A stretch of DNA of 64,000 nt from Eubacteriaceae bacterium Marseille-Q4139 (GCA_018223415.1 JAGTTQ010000001.1:3149365-3213364), one strand, 5' to 3'. Positions 33,720 through 43,192 are shown, numbered from the stretch's first letter. Made by a program: numbers and translations. Notes: generated by a model from the letters alone, not told the origin.

Positions 33720-33734
33720 AAAGAGGAGTGCGAT

Positions 33735-35660
33735 ATGAAAGACGGATTTCTGCGGGTGGCTGCGGCCACGCCGGAGGTGAAGGTTGCCGACCCGGTGTTC
33801 AACCGGGAAGCGGTATGCAGGCTGATGAAAGAGGGAGAAAAGGCCGGGGCCAAAGTCATGGTGTTCCCGGAGCTTTGCCTGACGGCATACACCTGCGGCG
33901 ATTTGTTTCTTCAGGACAGCCTGCTTTTGGCGGTAAAAAGGGAGTTTGAGACCCTTGTGGACTTCACGAAAGACATGGACATGGTATTTTTTGTGGGGCT
34001 TCCATGGGAAAAGGGCGGAAAGCTTTATAACGCGGCGGCTGTCATAAAGGGCGGAAAGCTTCTCGGAGTCGTTCCGAAGAAATATCTGCCCAATTATTCG
34101 GAATTTTATGAGCTCCGCCATTTTAAGCCGGGAAACGACGTGCCGGAGTTTATTGAGTGGCGGGGAGAACGGGTGCCCTTTGGGAGCCGCATCCTGTTTC
34201 CATGCAGGAATGTCCCGGGGCTTATCCTTGCGGCGGAGATCTGCGAGGATGTCTGGGTCATGGATCCGCCGAGCATTTCCCACGCAAAGGCCGGCGCCAC
34301 AGTCATTGCCAACTGTTCGGCCAGCGATGAGACAACGGGAAAGCATGCCTACCGGAACAGCCTGATTTCCGGCCAGTCGGCAAGGCTTGTCTGCGGCTAT
34401 ATTTACGCCAACGCCGGCGAGGGGGAATCCACTCAGGATCTGGTGTTCGGCGGCCACAACCTGATTGCCGAGGACGGGACGATTCTGGCTTCCTCGAAGC
34501 GGTTTTCCGGCGGCGTTATATACGCCGACCTGGATCTGGAGCGGATTAAAAATGAGAGGCGGCGGATGACGACCTTTGAGCCGGAGGAACCGGCCGGCTA
34601 TGTGCAGGCGGAGTTTGAGCTGGCATGCGAGGAGCTTTCCCTGAACCGCTATATTGATCCGGCGCCCTTTGTGCCTTCCGATGAAGGCGAGCGGGCAGAG
34701 CGGTGCGAGGAGATTCTGACGATTCAGGCCATGGGCCTTAAAAAGCGTCTGGCCCATACCGGGGCGGCCCATGCGGTCGTGGGAATTTCCGGCGGCCTGG
34801 ATTCCACGTTAGCCCTTCTCGTGACGGCCAGGGCTTTTGACATGTTAAAGATCCCGCGGGAAAATATTTTGTCGGTGACGATGCCCTGCTTCGGGACGAC
34901 GGACAGGACGTACCACAATGCCTGCCTTCTTACGAAAAAGCTCGGCGCAGAGCTTAGAGAGGTCAACATAAAAGAGGCTGTCACCATCCATTTTAAGGAT
35001 ATCGGCCATTCCATGAATGACCATGATGTGACTTACGAAAATTCCCAGGCCAGGGAGAGGACGCAGGTGCTTATGGATCTTTCCAACAAGACGGGCGGCC
35101 TGGTGATCGGAACCGGCGACATGTCGGAGCTGGCGCTTGGGTGGGCCACCTATAACGGCGACCACATGTCCATGTACGGCGTCAACGCCTCGGTGCCGAA
35201 GACGCTGGTGCGCCATCTCGTCCGCTACTACGCCGATACCTGCGGGGACGCAGAGCTTCGCGCAGTGCTTCTGGACATCCTGGATACGCCGGTGAGCCCG
35301 GAGCTTCTCCCGCCGGAGGACGGAAAAATCTCCCAGAAAACAGAGGATCTTGTGGGGCCCTATGAGCTTCACGATTTCTTCCTCTATTATATTCTTCGTC
35401 TGGGATACCGGCCGGGAAAGATTTTCCGCCTGGCAAAAATTGCATTTGAAGGCCAGTACAGCCCTGAGGTAATCTATAAGTGGCTAAACACCTTCTACCG
35501 CCGGTTCTTTTCCCAGCAGTTTAAGCGTTCCTGCCTGCCGGACGGGCCGAAGGTGGGTTCCGTGGCCGTATCGCCGAGAGGCGATTTAAGGATGCCGAGC
35601 GACGCGGCAAGGCGCGTGTGGATGGACGAACTGGAAACAATAAAGCCGAAGGAAGCATAG
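33735..35660 (+). CDS. nadE: Glutamine-dependent NAD+ synthetase
   Basis: Enzyme of 641 residues completing NAD from deamido-NAD with glutamine nitrogen. The N-terminal nitrilase-type glutaminase domain shows VFPELCLTAYTCGDLF (Glu, about 42), the Lys in KKYLPNYSEFYE, and the Cys in ILAAEICEDVWV (about 176). The C-terminal synthetase has the PP-loop GISGGLDSTLALLV (about 355) and GTGDMSELALGWATYNGDHMS. Full length. GAGGAG precedes the ATG. Followed by an rRNA methyltransferase gene 1 nt after its stop. Confidence 0.97.
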   Translation: MKDGFLRVAAATPEVKVADPVFNREAVCRLMKEGEKAGAKVMVFPELCLTAYTCGDLFLQDSLLLAVKREFETLVDFTKDMDMVFFVGLPWEKGGKLYNAAAVIKGGKLLGVVPKKYLPNYSEFYELRHFKPGNDVPEFIEWRGERVPFGSRILFPCRNVPGLILAAEICEDVWVMDPPSISHAKAGATVIANCSASDETTGKHAYRNSLISGQSARLVCGYIYANAGEGESTQDLVFGGHNLIAEDGTILASSKRFSGGVIYADLDLERIKNERRRMTTFEPEEPAGYVQAEFELACEELSLNRYIDPAPFVPSDEGERAERCEEILTIQAMGLKKRLAHTGAAHAVVGISGGLDSTLALLVTARAFDMLKIPRENILSVTMPCFGTTDRTYHNACLLTKKLGAELREVNIKEAVTIHFKDIGHSMNDHDVTYENSQARERTQVLMDLSNKTGGLVIGTGDMSELALGWATYNGDHMSMYGVNASVPKTLVRHLVRYYADTCGDAELRAVLLDILDTPVSPELLPPEDGKISQKTEDLVGPYELHDFFLYYILRLGYRPGKIFRLAKIAFEGQYSPEVIYKWLNTFYRRFFSQQFKRSCLPDGPKVGSVAVSPRGDLRMPSDAARRVWMDELETIKPKEA

Positions 35661-35661
35661 C

Positions 35662-36474
35662 ATGATTACAAGCACAAAAAATGAACAGGTAAAGCATGCG
35701 GCAGAGCTTTTAAAAAAGGCGAAGACGCGGAACGAAGAAGGGCTTTTTGTGGCCGAGGGCACAAGGCTTTGCCAGGAAATCCCGAAGGAGCGGGTGGAGC
35801 GGCTGTTCCTTTCGGAAAGCTTTTTAAAGGGCAGTGACGGGAGCCGTTTCCTTAAGCAGTTTGAGGGCTGCCGGACGGAAGAGGTGAGCGATTCCGTTTT
35901 CGCATCCATGGCCGATACGAGGACGCCGCAGGGTGTTCTGGCAATCGTCCGCCAGTACGCCTATACGTTTGACGACATGTTCCCTAGAGGCGGGGCGGCC
36001 CATCTTATGATCCTGGAAAGCCTCCAGGACCCGGGGAACCTGGGCACCATCGTCCGGGCCGGTGAGGGAGCGGGAATCACCGGCGTCATCATGAGCCGGG
36101 ATACGGTGGACATCTATAATCCCAAGGTGATCCGCTCCACCATGGGTTCTGCGCTCCGTGTCCCGTTTCTTTACACAGAGGACATCCTGGAAGCATGCGC
36201 GGAGATGAAAAAACGCGGCGTCAGGCTGTATGCAGCCCATTTAAAGGGCAGGAATAATTATGAGCAGGAAGATTATACTGGTAATACCGGCTTTCTCATC
36301 GGGAACGAAGGGAACGGCCTGAGCGATGCGCTTTCGCAGACGGCTGATGCCTGGGTGAAGATCCCCATGGCCGGTAAGGTGGAGTCGCTCAATGCGGCAG
36401 TGGCGGCCTCGGTTCTGATGTTTGAGGCCGCAAGGCAGAGGCGGCTTTCGACAGACAAAGGAGTGAGCGTATGA
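35662..36474 (+). CDS. SpoU/TrmH-family RNA 2'-O-methyltransferase
   Basis: Protein of 270 residues. A small substrate-binding N-domain (about 1-95, starting ITSTKNEQVKHAAELL) is followed by the knotted SPOUT domain. Motif 1 is LESLQDPGNLGTIVRAGEGAG (about 117-137), motif 2 FLIGNEGNGLS and motif 3 IPMAGKVESLNAAVAASVLMFE (about 236-257). It methylates a ribose in rRNA or tRNA; the target is not defined. Overlaps the NfeD-like gene by 4 nt. Confidence 0.93.
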   Translation: MITSTKNEQVKHAAELLKKAKTRNEEGLFVAEGTRLCQEIPKERVERLFLSESFLKGSDGSRFLKQFEGCRTEEVSDSVFASMADTRTPQGVLAIVRQYAYTFDDMFPRGGAAHLMILESLQDPGNLGTIVRAGEGAGITGVIMSRDTVDIYNPKVIRSTMGSALRVPFLYTEDILEACAEMKKRGVRLYAAHLKGRNNYEQEDYTGNTGFLIGNEGNGLSDALSQTADAWVKIPMAGKVESLNAAVAASVLMFEAARQRRLSTDKGVSV

Positions 36475-36908
36475 CGGCGATAGGCTGGCTGATTGTTTTT
36501 GTGATCCTGATCGGGATCGAAGTGATGACGATGGCGCTTACCACCATCTGGTTTGCCGGCGGCGCCCTGGCGGCGTTTTTCATGGCCCTGGCAGGCCAGC
36601 CGGTGAACGCGCAGCTCGTCGTGTTTCTGGCGGTTTCCTTTGTGCTTTTGATCTTTACGCGGCCCTTTGCCGCAAGGTTCATAAACAAGGGAACCATAAA
36701 AACAAATGCGGAGAGCCTGGTAGGGAAAAAAGCCAGGGTAACTTCGGAAATCAACAACGGGATTTCTGCCGGGGCGGCCGTCTTAAACGGCCAGGAGTGG
36801 ACCGCCAGGTCGGCGGACGATGCCCAGGTCATTCCGGAAGGGGAAACCGTTGTTGTGAAGGAAATCCGCGGTGTGAAGCTGATTGTTGAGAGAGTGAAAG
36901 AGGGATAG
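36471..36908 (+). CDS. NfeD-like membrane protein
   Basis: Protein of 145 residues. Two to three N-terminal helices (about 4-65) are followed by an OB-fold-like domain with SLVGKKARVTSEINNG and EWTARSADDAQVIPEGETVVVKEIRGVKLIVE, typical of NfeD C-terminal domains. NfeD proteins partner with SPFH proteins, and such a gene follows 14 nt later. Role probably in membrane-domain quality control. Confidence 0.88.
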   Translation: MTAIGWLIVFVILIGIEVMTMALTTIWFAGGALAAFFMALAGQPVNAQLVVFLAVSFVLLIFTRPFAARFINKGTIKTNAESLVGKKARVTSEINNGISAGAAVLNGQEWTARSADDAQVIPEGETVVVKEIRGVKLIVERVKEG

Positions 36909-36922
36909 GAGGTAACGGAAAT

Positions 36923-37864
36923 ATGGGATTTATACTTGTGACAATTCTTGTGCTGATTGTGCTCCTTCTGTTGGTTTCCTGCATCCGGATCGTGCCCCAG
37001 GCCAGCGCGGTCGTAGTGGAGCGGCTTGGAGCGTACCTGGATACCTGGTCCGTGGGACTCCATTTTAAGATGCCGTTCATTGACCGTGTGGCGAAGCGTG
37101 TGGTTTTAAAGGAGCAGGTGGTGGATTTTGCGCCGCAGCCGGTGATTACAAAGGACAATGTCACGATGAAAATCGACACGGTGGTGTTCTTCCAGATCAC
37201 GGATCCGAAGCTTTACGCATACGGCGTGGAGAACCCGATCATGGCCATTGAAAACCTGACGGCTACGACACTCAGGAACATCATCGGCGACCTGGAGCTT
37301 GACCAGACGCTGACCTCCAGGGAAACCATCAACACGAAGATGCGGGCTGCCCTCGATGTGGCCACTGATCCGTGGGGCATCAAGGTAAACCGCGTGGAGT
37401 TAAAGAATATCATCCCGCCGGCAGCCATCCAGGATGCCATGGAGAAGCAGATGAAGGCAGAGCGGGAGCGCCGTGAAGCCATCCTGCGGGCAGAGGGCGA
37501 GAAGAAGTCCACAATCCTTGTGGCAGAAGGAAAGAAGCAGTCGGCGATTCTGGATGCCGAGGCTGACAAGCAGGCGGCCATCCTTCACGCCGAGGCGGAA
37601 AAGGAGAAGCGGATCCGCGAGGCAGAAGGCCAGGCGGAGGCGATCCTTAAGGTTCAGCAGGCCAACGCGGAGGGCATCCGCATGATTAAAGAGGCAGGCG
37701 CCGATGCGGCCGTCCTTCAGATAAAGAGCCTCGAGGCCTTTGCGAAGGCGGCTGACGGAAGAGCCACGAAGATCATCATCCCATCGGAAATCCAGTCCAT
37801 TGCAGGCCTTGTAAAGAGCTTGACAGAGGTTGCAGGAGCCGGGGACGACGGGAAAAATGCATAG
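36923..37864 (+). CDS. SPFH/band 7 (stomatin-like) membrane protein
   Basis: Protein of 313 residues with one N-terminal helix (about 3-22). The band 7 domain follows: PQASAVVVERLGAYLDTWSVGLHFKMPFID (about 29-58), then VTMKIDTVVFFQITDPKLYAYGVENP. A long Ala/Glu-rich coiled coil (about 165-265) mediates oligomers. It is closest to the QmcA/YbbK type, which pairs with NfeD proteins. AGGAGG precedes the ATG. Confidence 0.93.
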   Translation: MGFILVTILVLIVLLLLVSCIRIVPQASAVVVERLGAYLDTWSVGLHFKMPFIDRVAKRVVLKEQVVDFAPQPVITKDNVTMKIDTVVFFQITDPKLYAYGVENPIMAIENLTATTLRNIIGDLELDQTLTSRETINTKMRAALDVATDPWGIKVNRVELKNIIPPAAIQDAMEKQMKAERERREAILRAEGEKKSTILVAEGKKQSAILDAEADKQAAILHAEAEKEKRIREAEGQAEAILKVQQANAEGIRMIKEAGADAAVLQIKSLEAFAKAADGRATKIIIPSEIQSIAGLVKSLTEVAGAGDDGKNA

Positions 37865-37886
37865 AAATAGTTAGGAGAAATGCCGG

Positions 37887-38195
37887 ATGACTGGAAAAGA
37901 CAAAGGGAGAAGAATCCAGAACAGCTCTTTCGGCCTGGATGCCATGCACATTGTGATTGGGGCGGCCGTTGTCGTTCTGGCGGTGATTTCTTTCATCGAC
38001 CCGGACGGCAACATGGCGCTGTTCCCGTTAATTTTTCTGCTGGCGGCCGTTTTGAACCTGGTGACGGGAAATTACAGGCTCGGCCGCAGCGGGCGGGACA
38101 AGAAACGCCGTTTATCGGCCGTCCTTCAGATGTTTTTCGGCCTTCTCCTTCTGGTGCTCTGTATCATAAGCGCAGTCAGCATCTGGTGGAGGTAG
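37887..38195 (+). CDS. Small membrane protein, function unknown
   Basis: Protein of 102 residues with a charged start and three hydrophobic segments (about 20-37, 43-61, 80-99). No family recognised. AGGAG lies 9-11 nt before the ATG, and birA starts 3 nt after the stop, so it belongs to the NfeD-SPFH-birA run. The basic segment GRSGRDKKRR between helices should face the cytoplasm. Confidence 0.75.
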   Translation: MTGKDKGRRIQNSSFGLDAMHIVIGAAVVVLAVISFIDPDGNMALFPLIFLLAAVLNLVTGNYRLGRSGRDKKRRLSAVLQMFFGLLLLVLCIISAVSIWWR

Positions 38196-38198
38196 GAA

Positions 38199-39182
38199 AT
38201 GAAAAGCGAGATTCTTAAGCTCTTAAAGGAGGCAGAGGGCTACATATCGGGACAGGAGCTCTGCGAGCGGTTCGGCGTATCCAGGACGGCCGTCTGGAAG
38301 GTTATCAATCAGTTAAAGGAAGAGGGATATGAAATCGAAGCCGTCCGGAATAAGGGATACATTCTGACGGGAGTCGGGGATGTCCTTTTGGCAGAAGAGC
38401 TGGAGAGCGCCATCCATACGAAGTGGGCCGGACATCCGGTGATCTGCTTCGGCGAGACGGATTCCACGAATATCCAGGCCAGGCGCCTGGCAGATGAAGA
38501 GCATGCGCCTCATGGAACCCTTGTGACGGCGGAACAGCAGAACGGCGGCAAAGGCCGGAGGGGCCGGACATGGGAATCGCCGTCCGGCGTCGGGATCTGG
38601 ATGAGCCTTCTGTTACGCCCGGAAATCCATGCGGTGTCTGCGTCCATGCTGACCCTGGTGGCCGCTTTGGCGGCGAAAAAGGGGATTTTTGAGGCCACGG
38701 GCATCCAGTCGGAGATCAAGTGGCCAAACGACCTCGTTTTAAATAAGAAAAAAATCTGCGGGATCCTGACGGAGATGAGCACGGAGCTCATGGAGATCCA
38801 GTACGTCGTGATCGGGACAGGCATCAACGTAAACATAAAAGAATTTCCGGAAGAGATAAAGGAGACGGCCACGTCGCTGTTTCTGGAGACCGGGAAAACC
38901 CATAACAGGAGCCGCATCATTGCAGGGATCATGAAGGCCTTTGAGGAATACTATGAGATTTTTGCAGAGACGGAAGACATGTCGGGGCTCATGGAACAGT
39001 ACAACAAGAGCCTGGTGAATTTAGGACGCGAGGTCTGCGTGCTGGCGCCGTCCGGGGAATTTCGCGGGATCTGCGAGGGCATCGACGACCAGGGCTCTCT
39101 CATCGTAAGGCGTGAGGATGGGACGGTCTCCCATGTGGTTTCGGGAGAGGTTTCCGTGAGGGGGATTTATGGATACGTCTAG
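38199..39182 (+). CDS. birA: Biotin-protein ligase / biotin repressor BirA
   Basis: Bifunctional protein of 327 residues. An N-terminal helix-turn-helix (about 1-60: YISGQELCERFGVSRTAVWKVINQLKEEGY) is followed by the ligase domain with GGKGRRGRTWESPSGVGIWMS (about 111-131) binding biotinyl-AMP, and IKWPNDLVLNKKKICGIL. The C-terminal SH3-like domain ends with ISVRGIYG-like text. It attaches biotin to carboxylases and represses biotin genes. Overlaps mutY by 14 nt. Confidence 0.96.
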   Translation: MKSEILKLLKEAEGYISGQELCERFGVSRTAVWKVINQLKEEGYEIEAVRNKGYILTGVGDVLLAEELESAIHTKWAGHPVICFGETDSTNIQARRLADEEHAPHGTLVTAEQQNGGKGRRGRTWESPSGVGIWMSLLLRPEIHAVSASMLTLVAALAAKKGIFEATGIQSEIKWPNDLVLNKKKICGILTEMSTELMEIQYVVIGTGINVNIKEFPEEIKETATSLFLETGKTHNRSRIIAGIMKAFEEYYEIFAETEDMSGLMEQYNKSLVNLGREVCVLAPSGEFRGICEGIDDQGSLIVRREDGTVSHVVSGEVSVRGIYGYV

Positions 39183-40308
39183 GAAAAACCTCTACGGAGG
39201 GATCCAGACGGTCTTCCCGAAAGGCCGGGAGCTTCAGCCGGAGGAACGGCTTCTGGCGGCGAAAAAGCCACTGCTTGCCTGGTACGGAGAGCACAAGAGG
39301 GAGCTTCCATGGAGAGAGAACCGGGACGCCTACCGGATCTGGATTTCGGAAATCATGCTCCAGCAGACGAGAGTCGAGGCCGTGAAACCGTATTTTTTCC
39401 GTTTCATGGAACATTTCCCGGACATTTCTTCTCTGGCGGCGGCCAGCGAGGAGGAGCTTTTTAAGTGCTGGGAGGGCCTTGGCTATTACAGCCGGGCCAG
39501 GAATTTAAAGCGGACGGCGGAAATTGTCAAGGCAGAGTACGGCGGCGTCCTTCCGGCTTCCAGGGAGGCGCTTTTATCCCTTCCCGGGATCGGGAGCTAC
39601 ACGGCAGGCGCCATCGCTTCCATCGCATACGGCCTTCCGTGTCCCGCCGTGGACGGCAATGTGCTCCGGGTTTTATCAAGGGTGACGGGAAGCCGGGAAG
39701 ACATTTTAAAGCAGTCCGCGAAAAAGAAGATGGAGGCGCTGGCAGAGACGCTTCTTGCAGACGGAGACGCCGGTGACATCAACCAGGCGTTAATCGAGAC
39801 GGGAGCCATCGTCTGCGTCCCCAACGGGGAGCCGCTCTGTCCGGAATGCCCGTTTTATACGGTCTGTGCGGCCAGGGAACAGGGGCTTACGGGGGAAATT
39901 CCCGTGAAAGCGCCGAAAAAGAAGAGGAAAATTGAGGAAAAAACCGTATTATTACTGGAATATGGGGATAAAATAGCCATAAGGAAGCGAGAGGATAAAG
40001 GACTTTTGGCTTCCCTCTATGAATTCCCGAATCTTCCGGGGAAGCTTGCTCAGACAGAGATAGAGGCGCTGTTTTCGTTTCCTGTGGAGACGGAGAGCAC
40101 CTGTTCGGCGCGCCATATTTTCAGCCATACGGAATGGCACATGGCGGGATACGTGATCCGTCTTCCGGAAAACCTTCCGGACGGCTGGAACCAGGCGCTC
40201 CCGGGCGGCCTGATCTTTGCAGAGTACGGCGAGCTTCAGGGCAGGTATGCGGTTCCAAGTGCCTTTGCGGCTTATAAAAAACTTCTGGAGGAAAGACAGG
40301 GAGGATGA
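39169..40308 (+). CDS. mutY: A/G-specific adenine glycosylase MutY
   Basis: DNA repair glycosylase of 379 residues removing adenine opposite 8-oxoguanine. ELPWRENRDAYRIWISEIMLQQTRVEAV (about 45-72) has the catalytic Glu region. The helix-hairpin-helix is LPGIGSYTAGAIASIAYG with the catalytic Asp in PAVDGNVLRVLSR. The 4Fe-4S ligands are C-x6-C-x2-C-x5-C in CVPNGEPLCPECPFYTVC (about 218-235). The C-terminal NUDIX-like domain recognises 8-oxoG. The first 30 residues are extra and poorly conserved, so the start could be later. Confidence 0.96.
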   Translation: MDTSRKNLYGGIQTVFPKGRELQPEERLLAAKKPLLAWYGEHKRELPWRENRDAYRIWISEIMLQQTRVEAVKPYFFRFMEHFPDISSLAAASEEELFKCWEGLGYYSRARNLKRTAEIVKAEYGGVLPASREALLSLPGIGSYTAGAIASIAYGLPCPAVDGNVLRVLSRVTGSREDILKQSAKKKMEALAETLLADGDAGDINQALIETGAIVCVPNGEPLCPECPFYTVCAAREQGLTGEIPVKAPKKKRKIEEKTVLLLEYGDKIAIRKREDKGLLASLYEFPNLPGKLAQTEIEALFSFPVETESTCSARHIFSHTEWHMAGYVIRLPENLPDGWNQALPGGLIFAEYGELQGRYAVPSAFAAYKKLLEERQGG

Positions 40309-40312
40309 AGCC

Positions 40313-41254
40313 ATGAAGAAGATGCTGTTTATTGTGAATCCGCGGTCAGGGAAGGAACTGATGAAGGGGCGTCTGATGGAGGTTCTCGATATTTTCTGCA
40401 AGGCCGGCTATTATCCGACGGTTTATCTGACGCAGAAGCCCGGGGACGGAAGGGAGCAGGCGAAAAAGCTCGGTTCCCATGTAAATCTCGTGGTGTGCAG
40501 CGGCGGCGACGGGACGTTAAACAGCGTAGTGTCGGGGCTCATGGAAGGGAAAAAAATGCCGAGGCTCGGCTATATTCCGGCCGGTTCCACCAACGATTTT
40601 GCAAGGAGCATGAAAATCCCCTCAGACATTAAAAAGGCAGCGGAGCTTGCCGTCACCGGCATTCCGAAGACGCTTGACATCGGCAGGTTCGGCAGCAGCC
40701 AGTATTTCGTCTACATTGCGGCCTTTGGGGCTTTTACGGAGGTCTCCTATAAAACATCCCAGGGAACGAAAAATATCCTGGGGCACCAGGCTTATATGTT
40801 AGAGTGCGTCAAGCACCTGTCGTCCTTAAAATCCCATAAAATGAAGGTGGAATGGGACGGGAACGAGCTGGAGGAGGAGTTTATTTTCGGCATGGTGACG
40901 AACTCGGTCAGCGTGGCCGGCTTTAAGGGGCTTGTGACTCAGGACGTAGTCATGGACGACGGGCTTTTTGAGGTGCTTTTGATCCGCGCGCCGCGAACGC
41001 CTGTGGATTTCTCGAATATTATCTCCTATATGTTCCTTAAGGAAGAGGAAAACGACTATGTCTTTAAGTTTAAGACGGATAAATTAAAGGTCACATCGGA
41101 GGAACCGGTGGACTGGGTCCTGGACGGGGAGTTCGGCGGCTCCATTACGGAGACGGAGATCGAAAACGTGTTCCGGGCAGTTTCCTTAAACGCCGGAAAA
41201 CCAAAGAAAGAAGCCGCAGAATCCAGAAAGAAAATTGTTGAAAAATGTAATTAG
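40313..41254 (+). CDS. Diacylglycerol kinase-family lipid kinase
   Basis: Protein of 313 residues of the DgkB/YegS group. LFIVNPRSGKELMKGRL (about 5-21) and the nucleotide loop VCSGGDGTLNSVVSGLM (about 61-77) are diagnostic, with LGYIPAGSTNDFARSMKIP following. It probably phosphorylates diacylglycerol or a related lipid. GGGAGG before ATG 40313 decides the start; 40217 lies within mutY. Followed by the rpoD promoter. Confidence 0.9.
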   Translation: MKKMLFIVNPRSGKELMKGRLMEVLDIFCKAGYYPTVYLTQKPGDGREQAKKLGSHVNLVVCSGGDGTLNSVVSGLMEGKKMPRLGYIPAGSTNDFARSMKIPSDIKKAAELAVTGIPKTLDIGRFGSSQYFVYIAAFGAFTEVSYKTSQGTKNILGHQAYMLECVKHLSSLKSHKMKVEWDGNELEEEFIFGMVTNSVSVAGFKGLVTQDVVMDDGLFEVLLIRAPRTPVDFSNIISYMFLKEEENDYVFKFKTDKLKVTSEEPVDWVLDGEFGGSITETEIENVFRAVSLNAGKPKKEAAESRKKIVEKCN

Positions 41255-41266
41255 ATAGTATATAAT
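41238..41266 (+). promoter_or_regulatory. Promoter of rpoD
   Basis: TTGAAA, 17 nt, TATAAT. It begins inside the last codons of the lipid kinase gene. The start site would be near 41273, so the GTG at 41275 would be nearly leaderless; this favours the GTG at 41323. Confidence 0.8.
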
Positions 41267-41322
41267 GAACCGTTGTGGAAGAACGTAACATAAGGCAGAT
41301 TCCACCTGAAAGGGCGTTTTTT

Positions 41323-42447
41323 GTGGAGAAAGAAGTATTTTTAGAAAAACTCAAGAAACTTGTCGAGCTTGGAAGGTCAAAGCAGAATGCATTGGACGTG
41401 ACGGAAATCAATGACTTTTTTGCCGGAGACAATCTGGGCCCGGAGCAGATGGAGGAGATTTATAATTATCTGGAGCACAGCAACATTGATGTGGTTCCGA
41501 TAATCGACGACGCATTGCTTGCGGATGATGATTCCCTGCTCCTGGACGATCTGGACGGCGATTTTATCGACAAGGGTGAAGAGGACATCGACCTGGATGC
41601 CATTGATCTTCTTGAGGGCATCGGAACCGAGGATCCGGTCCGCATGTACTTAAAGGAGATCGGCACGGTTCCGCTTTTGTCTGCGGACGAGGAGCTGAGG
41701 CTTGCAAAGAGGAAGGCCGAAGGGGACGAGGCGGCAAAGGAGCGTCTGATCGAGGCAAACCTGCGTCTTGTAGTCAGCATTGCAAAACGCTACACGGGAC
41801 GCGGCATGAGCTTCCTGGATCTTGTCCAGGAGGGAAATCTGGGCCTGATTAAGGGCGTAGAAAAGTTTGATTACACGAAGGGGTATAAGTTAAGTACATA
41901 TGCTACCTGGTGGATCAGACAGTCGGTGACGAGGGCGCTGGCCGACCAGGCCAGGACGATCCGTGTGCCGGTGCATATGGTGGAAACCATCAACAAGATG
42001 TCAAAAATGCAGAGAAAGCTTACGCTGGAACTTGGCTATGAGCCGTCGGTGACAGAGCTTGCGGATGCCCTGGAAATGTCCGAGGACAAGGTGATGGAGA
42101 TCATGCAGATTGCCAGAGAGCCCGCATCTTTGGAGACGCCCATCGGCGAGGAGGACGATTCCAACCTGGGAGATTTCGTTGCCGACAGCAACGCGCTGAC
42201 TCCGGAGGGGAATGTGGAGTCCGTTATGCTGAGAGAGCATATCGACGCCCTGCTCGGAGATTTGAAGGAAAGGGAGCGCCAGGTGATTGTGCTCCGGTTC
42301 GGGCTTGAGGACGGCCATCCGAGGACGCTTGAGGAAGTTGGAAAGGAATTCAACGTCACCAGGGAGCGTATCCGCCAGATTGAGGCGAAAGCATTGAGGA
42401 AACTTAGAAATCCTGTCCGCAGCAAGCGGATCCGGGATTTCCTGTAA
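41323..42447 (+). CDS. rpoD: RNA polymerase primary sigma factor
   Basis: Protein of 374 residues. Region 1.1-like acidic N-terminus; region 1.2 at GTEDPVRMYLKEIGTVPLLS (about 102-121). Region 2 is GMSFLDLVQEGNLGLIKGVEKFDYTKGYKLSTYATWWIRQ (about 163-202), and region 4 is ERIRQIEAKALRKLRNP near the end. The frame extends to a GTG at 41275, but the promoter places the start site there, and AAAGG at 41309-41313 is spaced 9 nt from GTG 41323. It recognises the TTGACA/TATAAT promoters seen in this window. Confidence 0.95.
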   Translation: MEKEVFLEKLKKLVELGRSKQNALDVTEINDFFAGDNLGPEQMEEIYNYLEHSNIDVVPIIDDALLADDDSLLLDDLDGDFIDKGEEDIDLDAIDLLEGIGTEDPVRMYLKEIGTVPLLSADEELRLAKRKAEGDEAAKERLIEANLRLVVSIAKRYTGRGMSFLDLVQEGNLGLIKGVEKFDYTKGYKLSTYATWWIRQSVTRALADQARTIRVPVHMVETINKMSKMQRKLTLELGYEPSVTELADALEMSEDKVMEIMQIAREPASLETPIGEEDDSNLGDFVADSNALTPEGNVESVMLREHIDALLGDLKERERQVIVLRFGLEDGHPRTLEEVGKEFNVTRERIRQIEAKALRKLRNPVRSKRIRDFL

Positions 42448-42505
42448 ATGGAAAAGGGGGCAGCAGGCGAGGCCGGCTGTCCTCTTTGCATGGGCGGAGG
42501 AAGCC

Positions 42506-43144
42506 ATGAACCAGAGGAATTACCAGAAGGAACTGGATAAAATCATAGAGGGGCTTGAAAAGGAAGGGCGGGTGCCGTCGCTCCTTCTCCATAGCTGCTG
42601 TGCGCCTTGCAGCAGCTATGTGCTGGAATATCTGTCCAGGTATTTTGCCATTACGGTTTTTTATTATAACCCGAACATTTACCCGCCCGAGGAGTACGTC
42701 GAGCGGGAGGCCGAGCAGGAGCGGCTGATTTCGGAGATGGAATTTGTCCATCCGGTGCGGTTTTTAAAGGGGACGTATGATCCCGAGCGGTTTTACGAGA
42801 CGGCAAAGGGCCTGGAGGCAGAGCCGGAGGGGGGACGCCGCTGTACGGAGTGCTTTAAGCTGCGGCTTCGGGAGGCGGCCAGGGAGGCGAAAGAAGGCGG
42901 CTTTGACTTTTTTACGACGACGCTCACCATAAGCCCGTTAAAGGACGCGAAACGGCTCAACGCCATTGGCGAGGAAGAGGGGGAGGCGGCCGGAGTGCGC
43001 TTCCTTCCGTCGGATTTTAAGAAGAAAAACGGCTACAAGCGTTCCACGGAGCTTTCCGCCCTTCATCATTTATACCGGCAGGATTACTGCGGCTGCGTCT
43101 TTTCCAGAGAGGAAAGAAGAAAACAGGCGGCCGCGTCTCCTTGA
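42506..43144 (+). CDS. queH: Epoxyqueuosine reductase QueH
   Basis: Protein of 212 residues (former DUF208). It reduces epoxyqueuosine to queuosine in tRNA. Cysteine motifs: LLLHSCCAPCSSYVLEYL (about 24-41), RRCTECFKLRLREAA (about 111-125) and YCGCVFS near the C-terminus, ligands for 4Fe-4S and a second metal. FYYNPNIYPPEEYVERE is also typical. GCGGAGG precedes the ATG. Its stop overlaps the HPr promoter. Confidence 0.92.
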   Translation: MNQRNYQKELDKIIEGLEKEGRVPSLLLHSCCAPCSSYVLEYLSRYFAITVFYYNPNIYPPEEYVEREAEQERLISEMEFVHPVRFLKGTYDPERFYETAKGLEAEPEGGRRCTECFKLRLREAAREAKEGGFDFFTTTLTISPLKDAKRLNAIGEEEGEAAGVRFLPSDFKKKNGYKRSTELSALHHLYRQDYCGCVFSREERRKQAAASP

Positions 43145-43169
43145 CAGCCGGGACATTCTATTATAGAAT
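43141..43169 (+). promoter_or_regulatory. Promoter and palindromic operator of the HPr gene
   Basis: TTGACA, 17 nt, TAGAAT. The palindrome CATTCTAT-T-ATAGAATG (43154-43170) covers the -10, a likely repressor or regulator site. The -35 overlaps the queH stop codon. Confidence 0.7.
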
Positions 43170-43192
43170 GCAAGAGAGAGGAAGGGGATATT

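Noticed and set aside
33501..34772. 423-codon minus-strand open frame
   Set aside because: Antisense to the MATE and nadE genes; composition is Arg/His-rich as expected for a shadow frame in GC-rich DNA.
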